Shown here: one piece after another, positions 24,826-34,141 of the stretch
Position numbering within the stretch: position 1 is the first letter of the stretch
Layout of the letters: each line of letters begins with the position of its first letter
Source of the DNA: Phocaeicola plebeius
GTDB lineage: Bacteria; Bacteroidota; Bacteroidia; Bacteroidales; Bacteroidaceae
Direction of reading: 5' to 3'
DNA length: 43,968 bases
Assembly (NCBI GenBank): GCA_004558305.1
Contig: SFDG01000029.1
Coordinates: 1 to 43,968, forward strand
The notes under the pieces: model-generated
Told to the model about the DNA's origin: nothing
Seen by the model: only the letters and a program-made list of their open reading frames with translations
The model's database searches: none
Position numbers and translations under genes: made by a program

Positions 24826-26252
24826 ACCGCCTTGTTTTTTCTAAACCAAACAACAAACCATACCATAGCGACCAACACGGTCAGTCCGCCTAACGTGTAC
24901 GAAACCTCCGCCGACCACCTGAAGCCTTCGGGCGCAATGAAAATATACGTCGCACAGACGCAGGTCATGAACAGAGCCGGAAGGAGAGTCACCCAATAAT
25001 TCTTGCGAACCAGCACCAGTCCGACGGTCACCGTCCACAAGGTAAAGACCGCCAGAATCTGGTTCGACCAGGCAAAATACCGCCATACAATCTTGAATCC
25101 CTGGGCATCGCTGAAGCTATAGACCAACACGGCCATCGTGGCCAAAAACAGCGGAATACCGATGGCCAATCTACGGCTGACAGAACGCTGTTCCCAGTGC
25201 AGGAAGTCGGCAATGACCAGTCGGGCCGAACGCAAGGCCGTATCACCACTGGTGATGGGGGCCGCCACAATGCCCAAGATGACCAGCAGGCCACCTGCCG
25301 CACCCAGCCATTCGTTGGAAATCTCCATGGCGACCTTGGCTCCCGAATAGGCCATTCCAGTCTCCGGATTGATGATGCCGTGCTCCTGATAGAAACACGT
25401 CGCCGCAGCTGCCCATATCAATGCCACGATGCCCTCTGTCACCATAGACCCGTAGAACACCGGACGACAATGCTTCTCGTTGGTCAGGCACCGGGCCATG
25501 AGGGGCGACTGTGTGGCATGGAAACCGCTGATGGCTCCGCAGGCAATCGAGATGAACATCATCGGGAAAATCGGATTCTGCTCGAATTTCGTACCCAGAC
25601 CGTTCCATATTTCAGGCAGGTCAGGCTGTTCCATATAGAGCACGACCATGAGTGCCGCTGCCATCAGCAGCAAAGCCAGTGCAAAGATCGGATAGAAACG
25701 CCCGATAATCTTGTCCACCGGCAACAGCGTGGCGAGCACATAATACAAGAAAATGACAACCGTCCAGAAATAGATGTTACACCAGTCGGGGGTCATTCCG
25801 GCCAGCAGTTCCGCAGGACCGGACACGAACACCGCACTGAGCAGCGACAGCAGTATGATGGTAAACACACAGGCCAAACGCTGGGCGGGGCGGCCCAAAT
25901 AACGGCCTACCAACTGAGGAAGGCTCTCTCCCGAATGGCGGAGAGAAAAAGTACCTATCAGGAAATCATGGACTGCACCGGCAAAAATAGTACCGAACAC
26001 AATCCACAGATAGGATGCCGTTCCGAATTGGGCACCCATGATGGCACCGAAGATAGGACCCAGTCCGGCAATGTTGAGGAACTGGATCATGAAAACTTTC
26101 CAAGTGGGCAGTGGAATGTAGTCGACTCCATCTGCAAGGGTTACAGCCGGTGTCTTGCGGGAAGGGTCGGGGCCGAACAAACTGTCTACATAACGGCCAT
26201 ACACCATATACCCTACCACCAGCAGCAGTAACGCAAGAGTAAATGTAATCAT
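24810..26252 (-). CDS. cstA: Carbon-starvation CstA-family transporter (downstream copy)
   Basis: This 480-aa inner-membrane protein has about 13 hydrophobic segments. CstA-family motifs include PTWKVFMIQFLNIAGLG, GFHATQSPLMARC and SGDTALRSARL. E. coli CstA is ~700 aa; this is the short form common in Bacteroidetes and Firmicutes. E. coli CstA and BtsT take up peptides and pyruvate, so a small-nutrient importer is likely. It has its own -7 box at 26281-26288 and heads a probable operon with two outer-membrane proteins and a lipoprotein. A close paralogue lies immediately upstream in the same orientation. Confidence 0.93.
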   Translation of the reverse strand: MITFTLALLLLVVGYMVYGRYVDSLFGPDPSRKTPAVTLADGVDYIPLPTWKVFMIQFLNIAGLGPIFGAIMGAQFGTASYLWIVFGTIFAGAVHDFLIGTFSLRHSGESLPQLVGRYLGRPAQRLACVFTIILLSLLSAVFVSGPAELLAGMTPDWCNIYFWTVVIFLYYVLATLLPVDKIIGRFYPIFALALLLMAAALMVVLYMEQPDLPEIWNGLGTKFEQNPIFPMMFISIACGAISGFHATQSPLMARCLTNEKHCRPVFYGSMVTEGIVALIWAAAATCFYQEHGIINPETGMAYSGAKVAMEISNEWLGAAGGLLVILGIVAAPITSGDTALRSARLVIADFLHWEQRSVSRRLAIGIPLFLATMAVLVYSFSDAQGFKIVWRYFAWSNQILAVFTLWTVTVGLVLVRKNYWVTLLPALFMTCVCATYIFIAPEGFRWSAEVSYTLGGLTVLVAMVWFVVWFRKNKAVCGER

Positions 26253-26280
26253 ACAACAATGAATAAATTATAGGTAAATG

Positions 26281-26288
26281 CAAAAATA
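26281..26288 (-). promoter_or_regulatory. TAnnTTTG box for the downstream cstA copy
   Basis: The minus strand reads TATTTTTG, 28 bp upstream of the ATG at 26252, so this copy can be expressed separately from its paralogue. Confidence 0.55.
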
Positions 26289-26355
26289 ACAAATCTTACG
26301 CATATATCTCACTTTCTCCAGTTAAAATTTCAAGGCAGCGCGGAACCCGGTCCGT

Positions 26356-27801
26356 TTACCAATCGCCATGCAGCAACTTGTATTTTCTATACCACCCGCC
26401 AAACCATACGATTGCTATCAGGACGACCAGTCCTCCGACAGAATAGGCAACCAAAGGCGGCCAGCCGAATCCCTCGGGAGCAATGAAGATATAGGTCGAA
26501 CACACACAGGTCATGAACAGGGCAGGAACGAGAGTCACCCAATAATTCTTGTGAGCCAATACCAGTCCGACCGTCAGAGCCCAAAACGTGAAGACCGAAA
26601 GCGCCTGGTTAGACCAGGCAAAGTATCTCCAGATAATCTTGAATCCCTGGACATCGCCCAACGTACAGAACAGGACGCCAAGGGTGACCAGAAACAGCGG
26701 GATGCAGATGGCCAACCGGCGCTTGATGGAATGCTGTTCCCAATGCAGGAAATCGGCGATAATCAGGCGGGCCGCACGCAACGCTGTATCTCCGCTCGTG
26801 ATGGGAGCTGCCACAATGCCCCAAAGTGCCAGGACTCCCCCGAAAGTTCCCAGCCAATCTTTGGAAATGATGCTGGCCACTTTGGCTCCCGAATAAGCCA
26901 TGCCGTTCTCGGGATTGATGATGCCATGGTCATGAAAAAAGTGAGTGGCCGCCGCTGCCCATACCAGGGTGACAATGCCTTCCGTCACCATAGCACCATA
27001 GAATACCGGCCGACAATGCTTCTCGTTGGTCATGCAACGGGCCATCAGGGGCGACTGGGTAGCGTGGAAACCGCTGATAGCCCCGCATGCGATTGAAATG
27101 CACATCATCGGGAAAATCGGGTTCGGGTCGTATTTCGTACCGAACCCGTTCCACATCTCAGGCAGGTCGGAAGGCCAATGAATGAACAGCATGACCAGAA
27201 TCCCCACTGCCATGAACAGCAAGGCAGCGGCAAAAAGGGGATAGATACGGCCGATAATCTTGTCCACTGGCAACAAGGTGGCAAAGACATAATACAAGAA
27301 AATGACAACCATCCAAAAATTGATAGAACACCAGTCGGGGGTCATGCCGGCCAACAGTTCCGCCGGGCCGGAAACGAAGACCGCACCTACCAGGGTCATC
27401 AGCAGAATGATGAATGCCCCTGCTACCTGCTGGGTGCGTTTGCCCAGGTAACGGCCGATGAGCTGGGGAAGGCTCTCCCCTGAATGGCGAATGGAAAAGG
27501 TGCCTGCCAGAAAATCATGGACAGCCCCTCCGAAAATCGTACCGAACACAATCCATAGATAAGAAGCGGTTCCGAACTGCGCTCCCATAATCGCCCCGAA
27601 GATGGGGCCCAGACCGGCAATGTTCAGAAACTGAATCATGAAGATTTTCCAAGTGGGGAGCGGTATGAAATCGATTCCGTCCTGCATGGACAAGGCAGGC
27701 GTTTGGCGGTTAGGATCGGGGCCAAACAGACGGTCGATATAGCGACCATACACAATATAGCCGACTATCAGCACCAGTAATGCAATGGTAAATGTAATCA
27801 T
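26356..27801 (-). CDS. cstA: Carbon-starvation CstA-family transporter (upstream copy)
   Basis: This 481-aa membrane protein is collinear with the neighbouring CstA over its whole length and shares long identical blocks, including the MITFT start and the GFHATQSPLMARC motif. The ATG at 27801 is chosen because it aligns with the start of the paralogue; an in-frame codon 13 residues upstream overlaps the promoter. It has its own box at 27829-27836. About 103 bp separate it from the downstream copy. The pair looks like an old tandem duplication, given many conservative differences. The two may differ in substrate or timing of expression. Confidence 0.92.
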   Translation of the reverse strand: MITFTIALLVLIVGYIVYGRYIDRLFGPDPNRQTPALSMQDGIDFIPLPTWKIFMIQFLNIAGLGPIFGAIMGAQFGTASYLWIVFGTIFGGAVHDFLAGTFSIRHSGESLPQLIGRYLGKRTQQVAGAFIILLMTLVGAVFVSGPAELLAGMTPDWCSINFWMVVIFLYYVFATLLPVDKIIGRIYPLFAAALLFMAVGILVMLFIHWPSDLPEMWNGFGTKYDPNPIFPMMCISIACGAISGFHATQSPLMARCMTNEKHCRPVFYGAMVTEGIVTLVWAAAATHFFHDHGIINPENGMAYSGAKVASIISKDWLGTFGGVLALWGIVAAPITSGDTALRAARLIIADFLHWEQHSIKRRLAICIPLFLVTLGVLFCTLGDVQGFKIIWRYFAWSNQALSVFTFWALTVGLVLAHKNYWVTLVPALFMTCVCSTYIFIAPEGFGWPPLVAYSVGGLVVLIAIVWFGGWYRKYKLLHGDW

Positions 27802-27828
27802 ATTGGCATGAATTTTTTTAGATGGCTG

Positions 27829-27836
27829 CAAAAGTA
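27829..27836 (-). promoter_or_regulatory. TAnnTTTG box for the upstream cstA copy
   Basis: The minus strand reads TACTTTTG, 27 bp upstream of the ATG at 27801. It is divergent from the box at 27858-27865. Confidence 0.55.
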
Positions 27837-27857
27837 ACAAATATCGCGAATACTTGT

Positions 27858-27865
27858 TATCTTTG
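27858..27865 (+). promoter_or_regulatory. TAnnTTTG box for the GHL10-like gene
   Basis: TATCTTTG lies 20 bp upstream of the ATG at 27886, so the 5' leader would be about 14 nt. Confidence 0.55.
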
Positions 27866-27885
27866 CGGCCGTAAAAATTAGAATC

Positions 27886-29562
27886 ATGTACAGAATCAAA
27901 CGAAGCATCCTCATTCTACTGACCACTTTCTTTCTCTGTTCTCCTGCTGCCGCCCAGCCCAAACACGAGATACGGGCCGTCTGGCTGACGACCTTGGGCG
28001 GGCTGGACTGGCCCACCACCAAAGCCAGTTCCCCACAACGGCGGTTACAGCAGCAGAAGGAGCTGTGCACTATCCTGGATAGGCTGAAAGCGGCCCATTT
28101 CAATACGGTGCTCTACCAGGCCCGCATCAAGGGAGACGTAGGCTACCCGTCGAGTCACGAACTGTTTACAGAGGCCTTCACCGGACATGCCGGGCAAGAC
28201 CCCGGCTACGACCCGCTGGCCTTTGCCATCGAGGAATGCCACAAGCGAGGGATGGAGCTGCATGCCTGGGTAGTGACCATCCCAGTCGGGAACGACCGGC
28301 AGATCCGTTCCCTGAAACAGCAGAATGTCGTGAAGCGGTATCCCAAAATCTGCAAGAAATACCACAACGTGTGGTACCTCGACCCCGGTCATCCCGGTAC
28401 GGCAGACTACCTGTCGGGCATCGTCCGTGAGATAGTGACCCGCTATGATGTAGACGGTATCCACTTCGACTACATCCGCTACCCCGAAAACTCCCCGAAG
28501 TTTCCCGACAAAGACACCTACCGCAAGTACGGCCACGGCCAGGACTGGCGGCAATGGAGGAGGGACAACATCACCCGCATCGTCGAACGGCTCTACGCGG
28601 ACATCAAGTCCCTGAAGCCCTGGGTAAAGGTCAGCAGCTCGCCCATCGGCAAATACAACGACACCGGCCGGTACCCGTCAAAAGGATGGAACGCCTACAA
28701 CATCGTGTTCCAGGATGCCCAGCAATGGCTGAAGCGCGGCATTCACGATGCCCTTTTCCCCATGATGTATTTCCAAGGCAACAACTTCTACCCCTTTGCT
28801 CTCGACTGGCAGGAAAATGCCAACGGACGATGGACAGTGCCCGGTCTGGGCATCTATTTCCTGCATCCGAAAGAAGGACGGTGGAAACTGGAAGAAGTGG
28901 TCCGCCAGCTGCATTTCCTGCGCGGCATCCAGGCGGACGGACAGGCCTACTTCCGCAACCGCTTCCTGATGGACAACATACAGGGCCTGATGGACGAAAT
29001 AGAGGAAGAATTCTATACCGCCCCGGCAGTTTGGCCCGCCATGACCTGGCAGGACAGCATCGCCCCGACCATCCCCACCCGCCCCCGACTGGCTTTCCAG
29101 GAAGACGGCAGCACCCTTTTGGAATGGGATGCCTCGACCGACAATTCGGCCCCCTTTACCGTCACCTACCGCATTTATGCGTCCGACAGCTACCCGGTCG
29201 ACACCGAACAGGCCAGCCATCTGATAGAAACACGGGTGGAGGCTACTCATTATGAATATCGTCCGTCGGTTCCCTGGCTGCAGCAACGCTACTGGGCCGT
29301 CACCGCTGTGGACCGGTATGGCAACGAAAGCCAGCCGCTTGCCCTGAACACCCCCACCCTGGAAAGCCTGCCGACCCTACACGAACTGCCCGAAGCCGGA
29401 GAAGGATGCATCCTCGTCGTCACCGACCGGACAGGTCAGGAAGTACTGGCTACGCACGAATCCGGCATCGCCCCTCTGCAACAGTTGGGAAAGGGATTCT
29501 ACCGTGTCAGTCGGCGGTCGGCCGACGGAACGACCCGCCTCATCGGTATCCTGGTACGATAA
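27886..29562 (+). CDS. GHL10-type glycoside-hydrolase-like secreted protein
   Basis: This 558-aa exported protein has a signal peptide (ending SPAAAQ) and a barrel domain of the glycosyl-hydrolase-like 10 family (about 27-375), with EIRAVWLTTLGGLDW at the start and VDGIHFDYIRYP as the likely active-site strand. An FN3-like domain (about 395-490) and a short C-terminal beta domain follow. Members are proposed to act on cell-wall or other glycans; the exact reaction is not established by sequence. It has its own promoter and no close downstream partner (83 bp to purM, which has its own box). Confidence 0.85.
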   Translation: MYRIKRSILILLTTFFLCSPAAAQPKHEIRAVWLTTLGGLDWPTTKASSPQRRLQQQKELCTILDRLKAAHFNTVLYQARIKGDVGYPSSHELFTEAFTGHAGQDPGYDPLAFAIEECHKRGMELHAWVVTIPVGNDRQIRSLKQQNVVKRYPKICKKYHNVWYLDPGHPGTADYLSGIVREIVTRYDVDGIHFDYIRYPENSPKFPDKDTYRKYGHGQDWRQWRRDNITRIVERLYADIKSLKPWVKVSSSPIGKYNDTGRYPSKGWNAYNIVFQDAQQWLKRGIHDALFPMMYFQGNNFYPFALDWQENANGRWTVPGLGIYFLHPKEGRWKLEEVVRQLHFLRGIQADGQAYFRNRFLMDNIQGLMDEIEEEFYTAPAVWPAMTWQDSIAPTIPTRPRLAFQEDGSTLLEWDASTDNSAPFTVTYRIYASDSYPVDTEQASHLIETRVEATHYEYRPSVPWLQQRYWAVTAVDRYGNESQPLALNTPTLESLPTLHELPEAGEGCILVVTDRTGQEVLATHESGIAPLQQLGKGFYRVSRRSADGTTRLIGILVR

Positions 29563-29600
29563 AATCGGCTCCGGATGATGGAAATACGCAAAAGATTCGC

Positions 29601-29608
29601 TAAATTTG
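29601..29608 (+). promoter_or_regulatory. TAnnTTTG box for purM-prfA-pyrF
   Basis: TAAATTTG lies 37 bp upstream of the purM ATG and is the only good match before the three-gene run. Confidence 0.55.
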
Positions 29609-29645
29609 CCCCATATTATGAATCAGCAACAAATTATTTACACTC

Positions 29646-30815
29646 ATGAGTAACCAACGATACATGCAACGCGGCGTTTCTGCATCGAAAGAAGATGTAC
29701 ACAACGCTATCAAGAACATCGATAAAGGTATTTTCCCGCAGGCATTCTGCAAGATCATCCCCGACATTCTGGGAGGCGACCCGGAGTACTGCAACATCAT
29801 GCACGCTGACGGTGCGGGCACCAAGTCATCCCTGGCCTACCTGTACTGGAAAGAAACGGGCGACCTGTCTGTCTGGAAAGGGATTGCACAAGATGCCCTC
29901 ATCATGAACATCGACGACCTGCTGTGTGTGGGAGCTGTCGACAATATACTGGTATCATCGACCATCGGACGCAACAAACTGCTGGTTCCGGGCGAAGTCA
30001 TCTCCGCCATCATCAACGGTACTGACGAACTGCTGGCCGAACTGCGCGAAATGGGTGTCGGTGTCTATGCAACAGGTGGCGAAACAGCAGACGTAGGCGA
30101 CCTGGTACGCACCATCATCGTCGATTCCACCGTGACCTGCCGCATGAAGCGCAGCGAGGTCATCAACAATGCCAACATCCGTCCGGGAGATGTCATTGTC
30201 GGCCTGGCCTCGTACGGACAGGCTACCTACGAGAAAGAATACAACGGCGGCATGGGCAGCAACGGACTGACTTCGGCCCGTCATGATGTCTTCTCGAACT
30301 ACCTGGCCGAGAAATATCCGGAAAGCTACGACCACGCCGTCCCTGCCGAACTCGTGTACAGCGGCGGACTGAAACTGACCGACGAAGTGGAAGGCAGCCC
30401 CATCAATGCAGGCAAGCTGGTGCTTTCCCCCACCCGCACATACGCTCCGGTAGTCAAGAAGCTGCTGGACGCTCTCCGTCCCCAGATTCACGGTATGGTG
30501 CACTGCTCGGGCGGCGCACAGACCAAGGTGCTGCACTTCGTAGGCGACAACTGCCGTGTCATCAAGGACCATCTGTTCCCCGTACCTCCCCTGTTCCGCA
30601 CCATCAAGGAACAGAGCGGCACCGACTGGGACGAGATGTACAAGGTCTTCAACATGGGACACCGCCTGGAAGTCTACCTGTCGCCGGAACATGCCGAGGA
30701 GGTCATCGCCATCTCCAAGAGATTCAACATCGATGCACAGGTAATCGGGCGCATCGAAGAGAGCGACCACAAGGAACTCATCATCCGTTCGGAGTTCGGT
30801 GAATTCAAGTACTGA
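29646..30815 (+). CDS. purM: Phosphoribosylformylglycinamidine cyclo-ligase (AIR synthase)
   Basis: This 389-aa enzyme closes the imidazole ring in purine synthesis (FGAM + ATP to AIR). PurM features are GAGTKSSLAYLYW, the MNIDDLLCVGA metal/phosphate region and GGETADVGDLVRTIIVDSTV. It is about 40 residues longer than E. coli PurM (345 aa), as in other Bacteroidetes. prfA follows after 18 bp and pyrF 15 bp later, giving a purine/translation/pyrimidine operon. The window's PurF-like gene is 28 kb away and not part of this unit. Confidence 0.93.
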   Translation: MSNQRYMQRGVSASKEDVHNAIKNIDKGIFPQAFCKIIPDILGGDPEYCNIMHADGAGTKSSLAYLYWKETGDLSVWKGIAQDALIMNIDDLLCVGAVDNILVSSTIGRNKLLVPGEVISAIINGTDELLAELREMGVGVYATGGETADVGDLVRTIIVDSTVTCRMKRSEVINNANIRPGDVIVGLASYGQATYEKEYNGGMGSNGLTSARHDVFSNYLAEKYPESYDHAVPAELVYSGGLKLTDEVEGSPINAGKLVLSPTRTYAPVVKKLLDALRPQIHGMVHCSGGAQTKVLHFVGDNCRVIKDHLFPVPPLFRTIKEQSGTDWDEMYKVFNMGHRLEVYLSPEHAEEVIAISKRFNIDAQVIGRIEESDHKELIIRSEFGEFKY

Positions 30816-30833
30816 TCTTATGCCGACCTGCCA

Positions 30834-31940
30834 ATGGCTGAAAACACATTATTAGAGAAACTGGAAGGATTGGTGGCAAGGTTCGAGGAAGTGTCGACCC
30901 TTATCACCGACCCTGCCGTCATTGCCGACCAGAAACGGTATGTGAAGCTGACCAAGGAATACAAGGAACTGGGCGACCTGATGAAGGCCCGCAAGGAATA
31001 CCTGCAATGCCTCAGCGGGCTGGAGGAAGCGAAAGCCATGATGAACGAGAGCGACCCGGAAATGAAGGAAATGGCCCGTGAAGAAGCAGCGGCCTGCGAA
31101 GCCCGGCTCCCAGAACTGGAAGAAGAGATCAAGTTGCTGCTGATTCCTGCCGACCCGCAGGACGACCGGAACGCCATCCTAGAAATCCGCGGCGGAACGG
31201 GAGGCGACGAAGCGGCCCTGTTTGCCGGCGACCTGTTCCGCATGTACAGCAAGTTCTGCGAAACGAAAGGATGGAAGCTGGAAGTTTCCAGTGCCAACGA
31301 AGGAGCTGCCGGCGGTTTCAAGGAAATCATCTGCTCCGTCACCGGCGACAAGGTGTACGGTACATTGAAGTACGAATCCGGCGTACACCGGGTACAGCGC
31401 GTACCGGCCACAGAGACACAGGGACGCGTGCACACCTCCGCAGCATCGGTGGCCGTGCTGCCGGAAGCCGAACCCTTCGATGTGGAAATCAACGAAGGGG
31501 AAATCAAGTGGGACACCTTCCGAAGCGGAGGTGCCGGCGGACAGAATGTCAATAAGGTGGAATCGGGCGTACGCCTGCGCTACAACTGGAAGAACCCCAA
31601 TACGGGCATCGTCGAGGAAATCCTGATTGAATGTACCGAGACACGCGACCAGCCCAAAAACAAGGAACGGGCCCTCGCGCGCCTGCGTACCTTTATTTAT
31701 GATAAGGAACACCAGAAATACATCGACGACATCGCCAGCAAGCGCAAGACCATGGTATCCACCGGCGACCGTTCGGCCAAGATACGCACCTACAACTACC
31801 CGCAGGGACGCATCACGGACCATCGCATCAACTACACCATCTACAACCTGTCGGCGTTTATGGACGGTGACATCCAGGACTGCATCGACCACCTGATTGT
31901 GGCCGAGAATGCAGAACGACTGAAAGAAAGTGAACTTTAA
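30834..31940 (+). CDS. prfA: Peptide chain release factor 1
   Basis: This 368-aa factor ends translation at UAA and UAG. The peptidyl-hydrolysis GGQ motif is at 235-237 (SGGAGGQNVNKVESG) and the RF1 codon-reading PAT tripeptide at 191-193 (PATETQGRVHTS), which separates it from RF2. There is no frameshift site. It sits between purM and pyrF with short gaps. Confidence 0.97.
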   Translation: MAENTLLEKLEGLVARFEEVSTLITDPAVIADQKRYVKLTKEYKELGDLMKARKEYLQCLSGLEEAKAMMNESDPEMKEMAREEAAACEARLPELEEEIKLLLIPADPQDDRNAILEIRGGTGGDEAALFAGDLFRMYSKFCETKGWKLEVSSANEGAAGGFKEIICSVTGDKVYGTLKYESGVHRVQRVPATETQGRVHTSAASVAVLPEAEPFDVEINEGEIKWDTFRSGGAGGQNVNKVESGVRLRYNWKNPNTGIVEEILIECTETRDQPKNKERALARLRTFIYDKEHQKYIDDIASKRKTMVSTGDRSAKIRTYNYPQGRITDHRINYTIYNLSAFMDGDIQDCIDHLIVAENAERLKESEL

Positions 31941-31955
31941 TAAAAACGAAACACC

Positions 31956-32783
31956 ATGAACAAACAAGCATTAGTCGAAAACATCCGGCGCAAGAAGTCG
32001 TTCCTCTGTGTCGGCTTGGACACGGATATCAAGAAGATCCCGCAGCACCTGCTGAACGAAGAAGATCCGATCTTCGCGTTCAACAAAGCCATCATCGATG
32101 CCACAGCTCCTTACTGCATCGCCTACAAGCCCAATCTGGCGTTCTATGAAAGCCTGGGCGTAAAAGGCTGGATAGCCTTTGAGAAAACCGTGGAATACAT
32201 CAAACAGAACTATCCCGACCAATTCATCATCGCTGATGCCAAGCGAGGGGATATCGGTAACACCTCGGCCATGTATGCCCGCACCTTCTTCGGAGAGCTG
32301 GACATCGACTCCGTGACAGTAGCCCCCTATATGGGTGAAGACAGTGTCACTCCCTTCCTGAGCTACGAAGGGAAATGGGTCATCCTGCTGGCCCTGACCT
32401 CCAACAAGGGCTCGCACGATTTCCAGCTCACCACGGACCCCGAAGGCGAACGCCTGTTCGAGAAAGTACTTCGCAAGTCGCAGGAATGGGCCAACGACGA
32501 GAACATGATGTACGTGGTCGGTGCCACCCAAGGACGCATGTTCGAAGATATCCGCAAGATTGTCCCCCATCACTTCCTGCTGGTTCCCGGCATCGGTGCC
32601 CAGGGAGGCTCGCTGGAGGAAGTCTGCACGTACGGCATGACGCCCGAATGCGGACTGATTGTCAATTCCAGCCGCGCCATCATCTATGCTGACAAGACGG
32701 AGCGTTTTGCTGAAGTGGCCGGCGAAGAAGCCCATAAAGTACAGCAGCAGATGGAAGCCCAACTGGCTGCCCACCACATCTAA
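31956..32783 (+). CDS. pyrF: Orotidine 5'-phosphate decarboxylase, type 2
   Basis: This 275-aa enzyme decarboxylates OMP to UMP in pyrimidine synthesis. The catalytic motif DAKRGDIGNT is at 94-103, and VPGIGAQGG near the C-terminus binds phosphate. The length and motif place it in the type 2 (subfamily 2) group found in Bacteroidetes and actinobacteria, not the ~245-aa E. coli type. It is the last gene of the purM-prfA-pyrF run and is followed by a long terminator hairpin. Confidence 0.95.
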   Translation: MNKQALVENIRRKKSFLCVGLDTDIKKIPQHLLNEEDPIFAFNKAIIDATAPYCIAYKPNLAFYESLGVKGWIAFEKTVEYIKQNYPDQFIIADAKRGDIGNTSAMYARTFFGELDIDSVTVAPYMGEDSVTPFLSYEGKWVILLALTSNKGSHDFQLTTDPEGERLFEKVLRKSQEWANDENMMYVVGATQGRMFEDIRKIVPHHFLLVPGIGAQGGSLEEVCTYGMTPECGLIVNSSRAIIYADKTERFAEVAGEEAHKVQQQMEAQLAAHHI

Positions 32784-32790
32784 AAAACAG

Positions 32791-32860
32791 AAGACCTGAC
32801 AGCCGCACCGGCAGGGACCACCTTCCTTGCCGATGCGGCTGTCGGGTCTTTTCCTCTTTT
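32791..32860 (+). terminator. Strong terminator after pyrF
   Basis: A roughly 27-bp stem (32791-32817 with 32824-32850, mostly GC pairs with a few G-U) is followed by TTTTCCTCTTTT. It begins 8 nt after the pyrF stop. Confidence 0.85.
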
Positions 32861-33096
32861 CCCCAGCTATGATTTATTAACAGGAAAGCCCTTTCCGAGT
32901 AGTTGATTTATCTCTTTTTCTGTTCTTTTAATACTTTTCCCGGGTTGATGTTACAAATAATTGTCGATTTATACGGAAATCTGAAAAAAAAATGCGTAAT
33001 TTGCATAACTAAGTTGAGAGCAAGCGGAAAAATCCGTCTGCGCAATACATTTAAAGAATCAACCAAAAGGAGCAATAAAGAAAAACAGATGTAATT
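32861..33096. other. AT-rich leader region upstream of lpxD
   Basis: This is the remainder of the 313-bp gap between pyrF and lpxD. It has no exact TAnnTTTG box; the nearest candidate is TAATTTG at 32997-33003, one base short. The small open frame here (32903-33094) is AT-rich and unlike a protein. The lpx operon promoter must lie here or depart from consensus. Confidence 0.4.
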
Positions 33097-34137
33097 ATGG
33101 AGTTTACAGCCAAGCAAATTGCAGCATATATCCAAGGAACAATCGTTGGAGACGAGAACGCCACCGTCCATACTTTCGCCAAGATTGAGGAAGGTATGCC
33201 GGGTGCCCTTTCTTTCTTGTCGAATCCGAAATATACCCATTACATTTACAATACGCAGTCTTCCATCGTATTGGTGAACAAGGATTTTGAGCCGGAGCAG
33301 GCAGTGACTGCCACCCTGATCAAGGTGGACAATGCCTACGAAAGCCTTGCCAAGCTCATGACCCTCTACGAACAAAGCCAGCCCAAGCGGACGGGAATCG
33401 ACCCGTTGGCATACGTGGCTCCTACCGCTAAAATCGGAAAGGATGTGTATCTGGCACCTTTTGCTTGTGTGGGCGACCATGCGGAAATCGGTGACGGCAC
33501 CGAACTGCATCCGCACGCCACGGTAGGCCGGAATGCCAAAGTGGGCAGCCATTGCATCCTCTATACCCATGCCAATGTCTACCACGACTGCCGTGTGGGC
33601 AACAACTGTATCCTCCATGCCGGTTCGGTCGTCGGAGCCGACGGATTCGGTTTCGCCCCCTCTGCCGCCGGTTATGAGAAGATTCCCCAAATCGGCATCG
33701 CTATTCTGGAAGACGACGTGGAAATCGGTGCCAATACCTGCATCGACCGTGCCACCATGGGGGCCACCATCATCCGAAAAGGAGTCAAGTTGGACAACCT
33801 GATCCAAGTGGCCCACAACGTGGAAATCGGCAGCCACACCGTCATCGCCTCGCAGACAGGCATTGCCGGTTCTGCCAAAATCGGCGAATGGTGTATGCTG
33901 GGCGGCCAAGTGGGAGTAGCCGGACACATCAAGGTCGGCAACCGCGTGTCGGTCGGAGCCCAGTCGGGTATCCCCGGCAACGTGAAGGACGGTACCACCC
34001 TGATGGGCTATCCCGCCATCGACCCCAAACAGTTTGCCCGCTCGGCGGCGGTCTACAAGAAGCTGCCCGAGATGTACAGCGAACTGAACCGCCTGCAGAA
34101 AGAAGTAGAAGAATTAAAAAAACAACTTAACAAATAG
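33097..34137 (+). CDS. lpxD: UDP-3-O-acylglucosamine N-acyltransferase
   Basis: This 346-aa enzyme adds the N-linked acyl chain in the third step of lipid A synthesis. It has an N-terminal uridine-binding domain (1-100), a left-handed beta-helix of hexapeptide repeats (about 105-320, e.g. VGDHAEIGDGTELHP) and a C-terminal coiled helix (NRLQKEVEELKKQ). The predicted catalytic His lies in LIQVAHNVEIG. It begins the lpxD-lpxC/fabZ-lpxA cluster, with only 4 bp to the next gene. Confidence 0.96.
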   Translation: MEFTAKQIAAYIQGTIVGDENATVHTFAKIEEGMPGALSFLSNPKYTHYIYNTQSSIVLVNKDFEPEQAVTATLIKVDNAYESLAKLMTLYEQSQPKRTGIDPLAYVAPTAKIGKDVYLAPFACVGDHAEIGDGTELHPHATVGRNAKVGSHCILYTHANVYHDCRVGNNCILHAGSVVGADGFGFAPSAAGYEKIPQIGIAILEDDVEIGANTCIDRATMGATIIRKGVKLDNLIQVAHNVEIGSHTVIASQTGIAGSAKIGEWCMLGGQVGVAGHIKVGNRVSVGAQSGIPGNVKDGTTLMGYPAIDPKQFARSAAVYKKLPEMYSELNRLQKEVEELKKQLNK

Positions 34138-34141
34138 ACCC

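Noticed and set aside
32903..33094. 63-codon frame upstream of lpxD
   Set aside because: AT-rich, with no start signal and no domain; more likely leader DNA.
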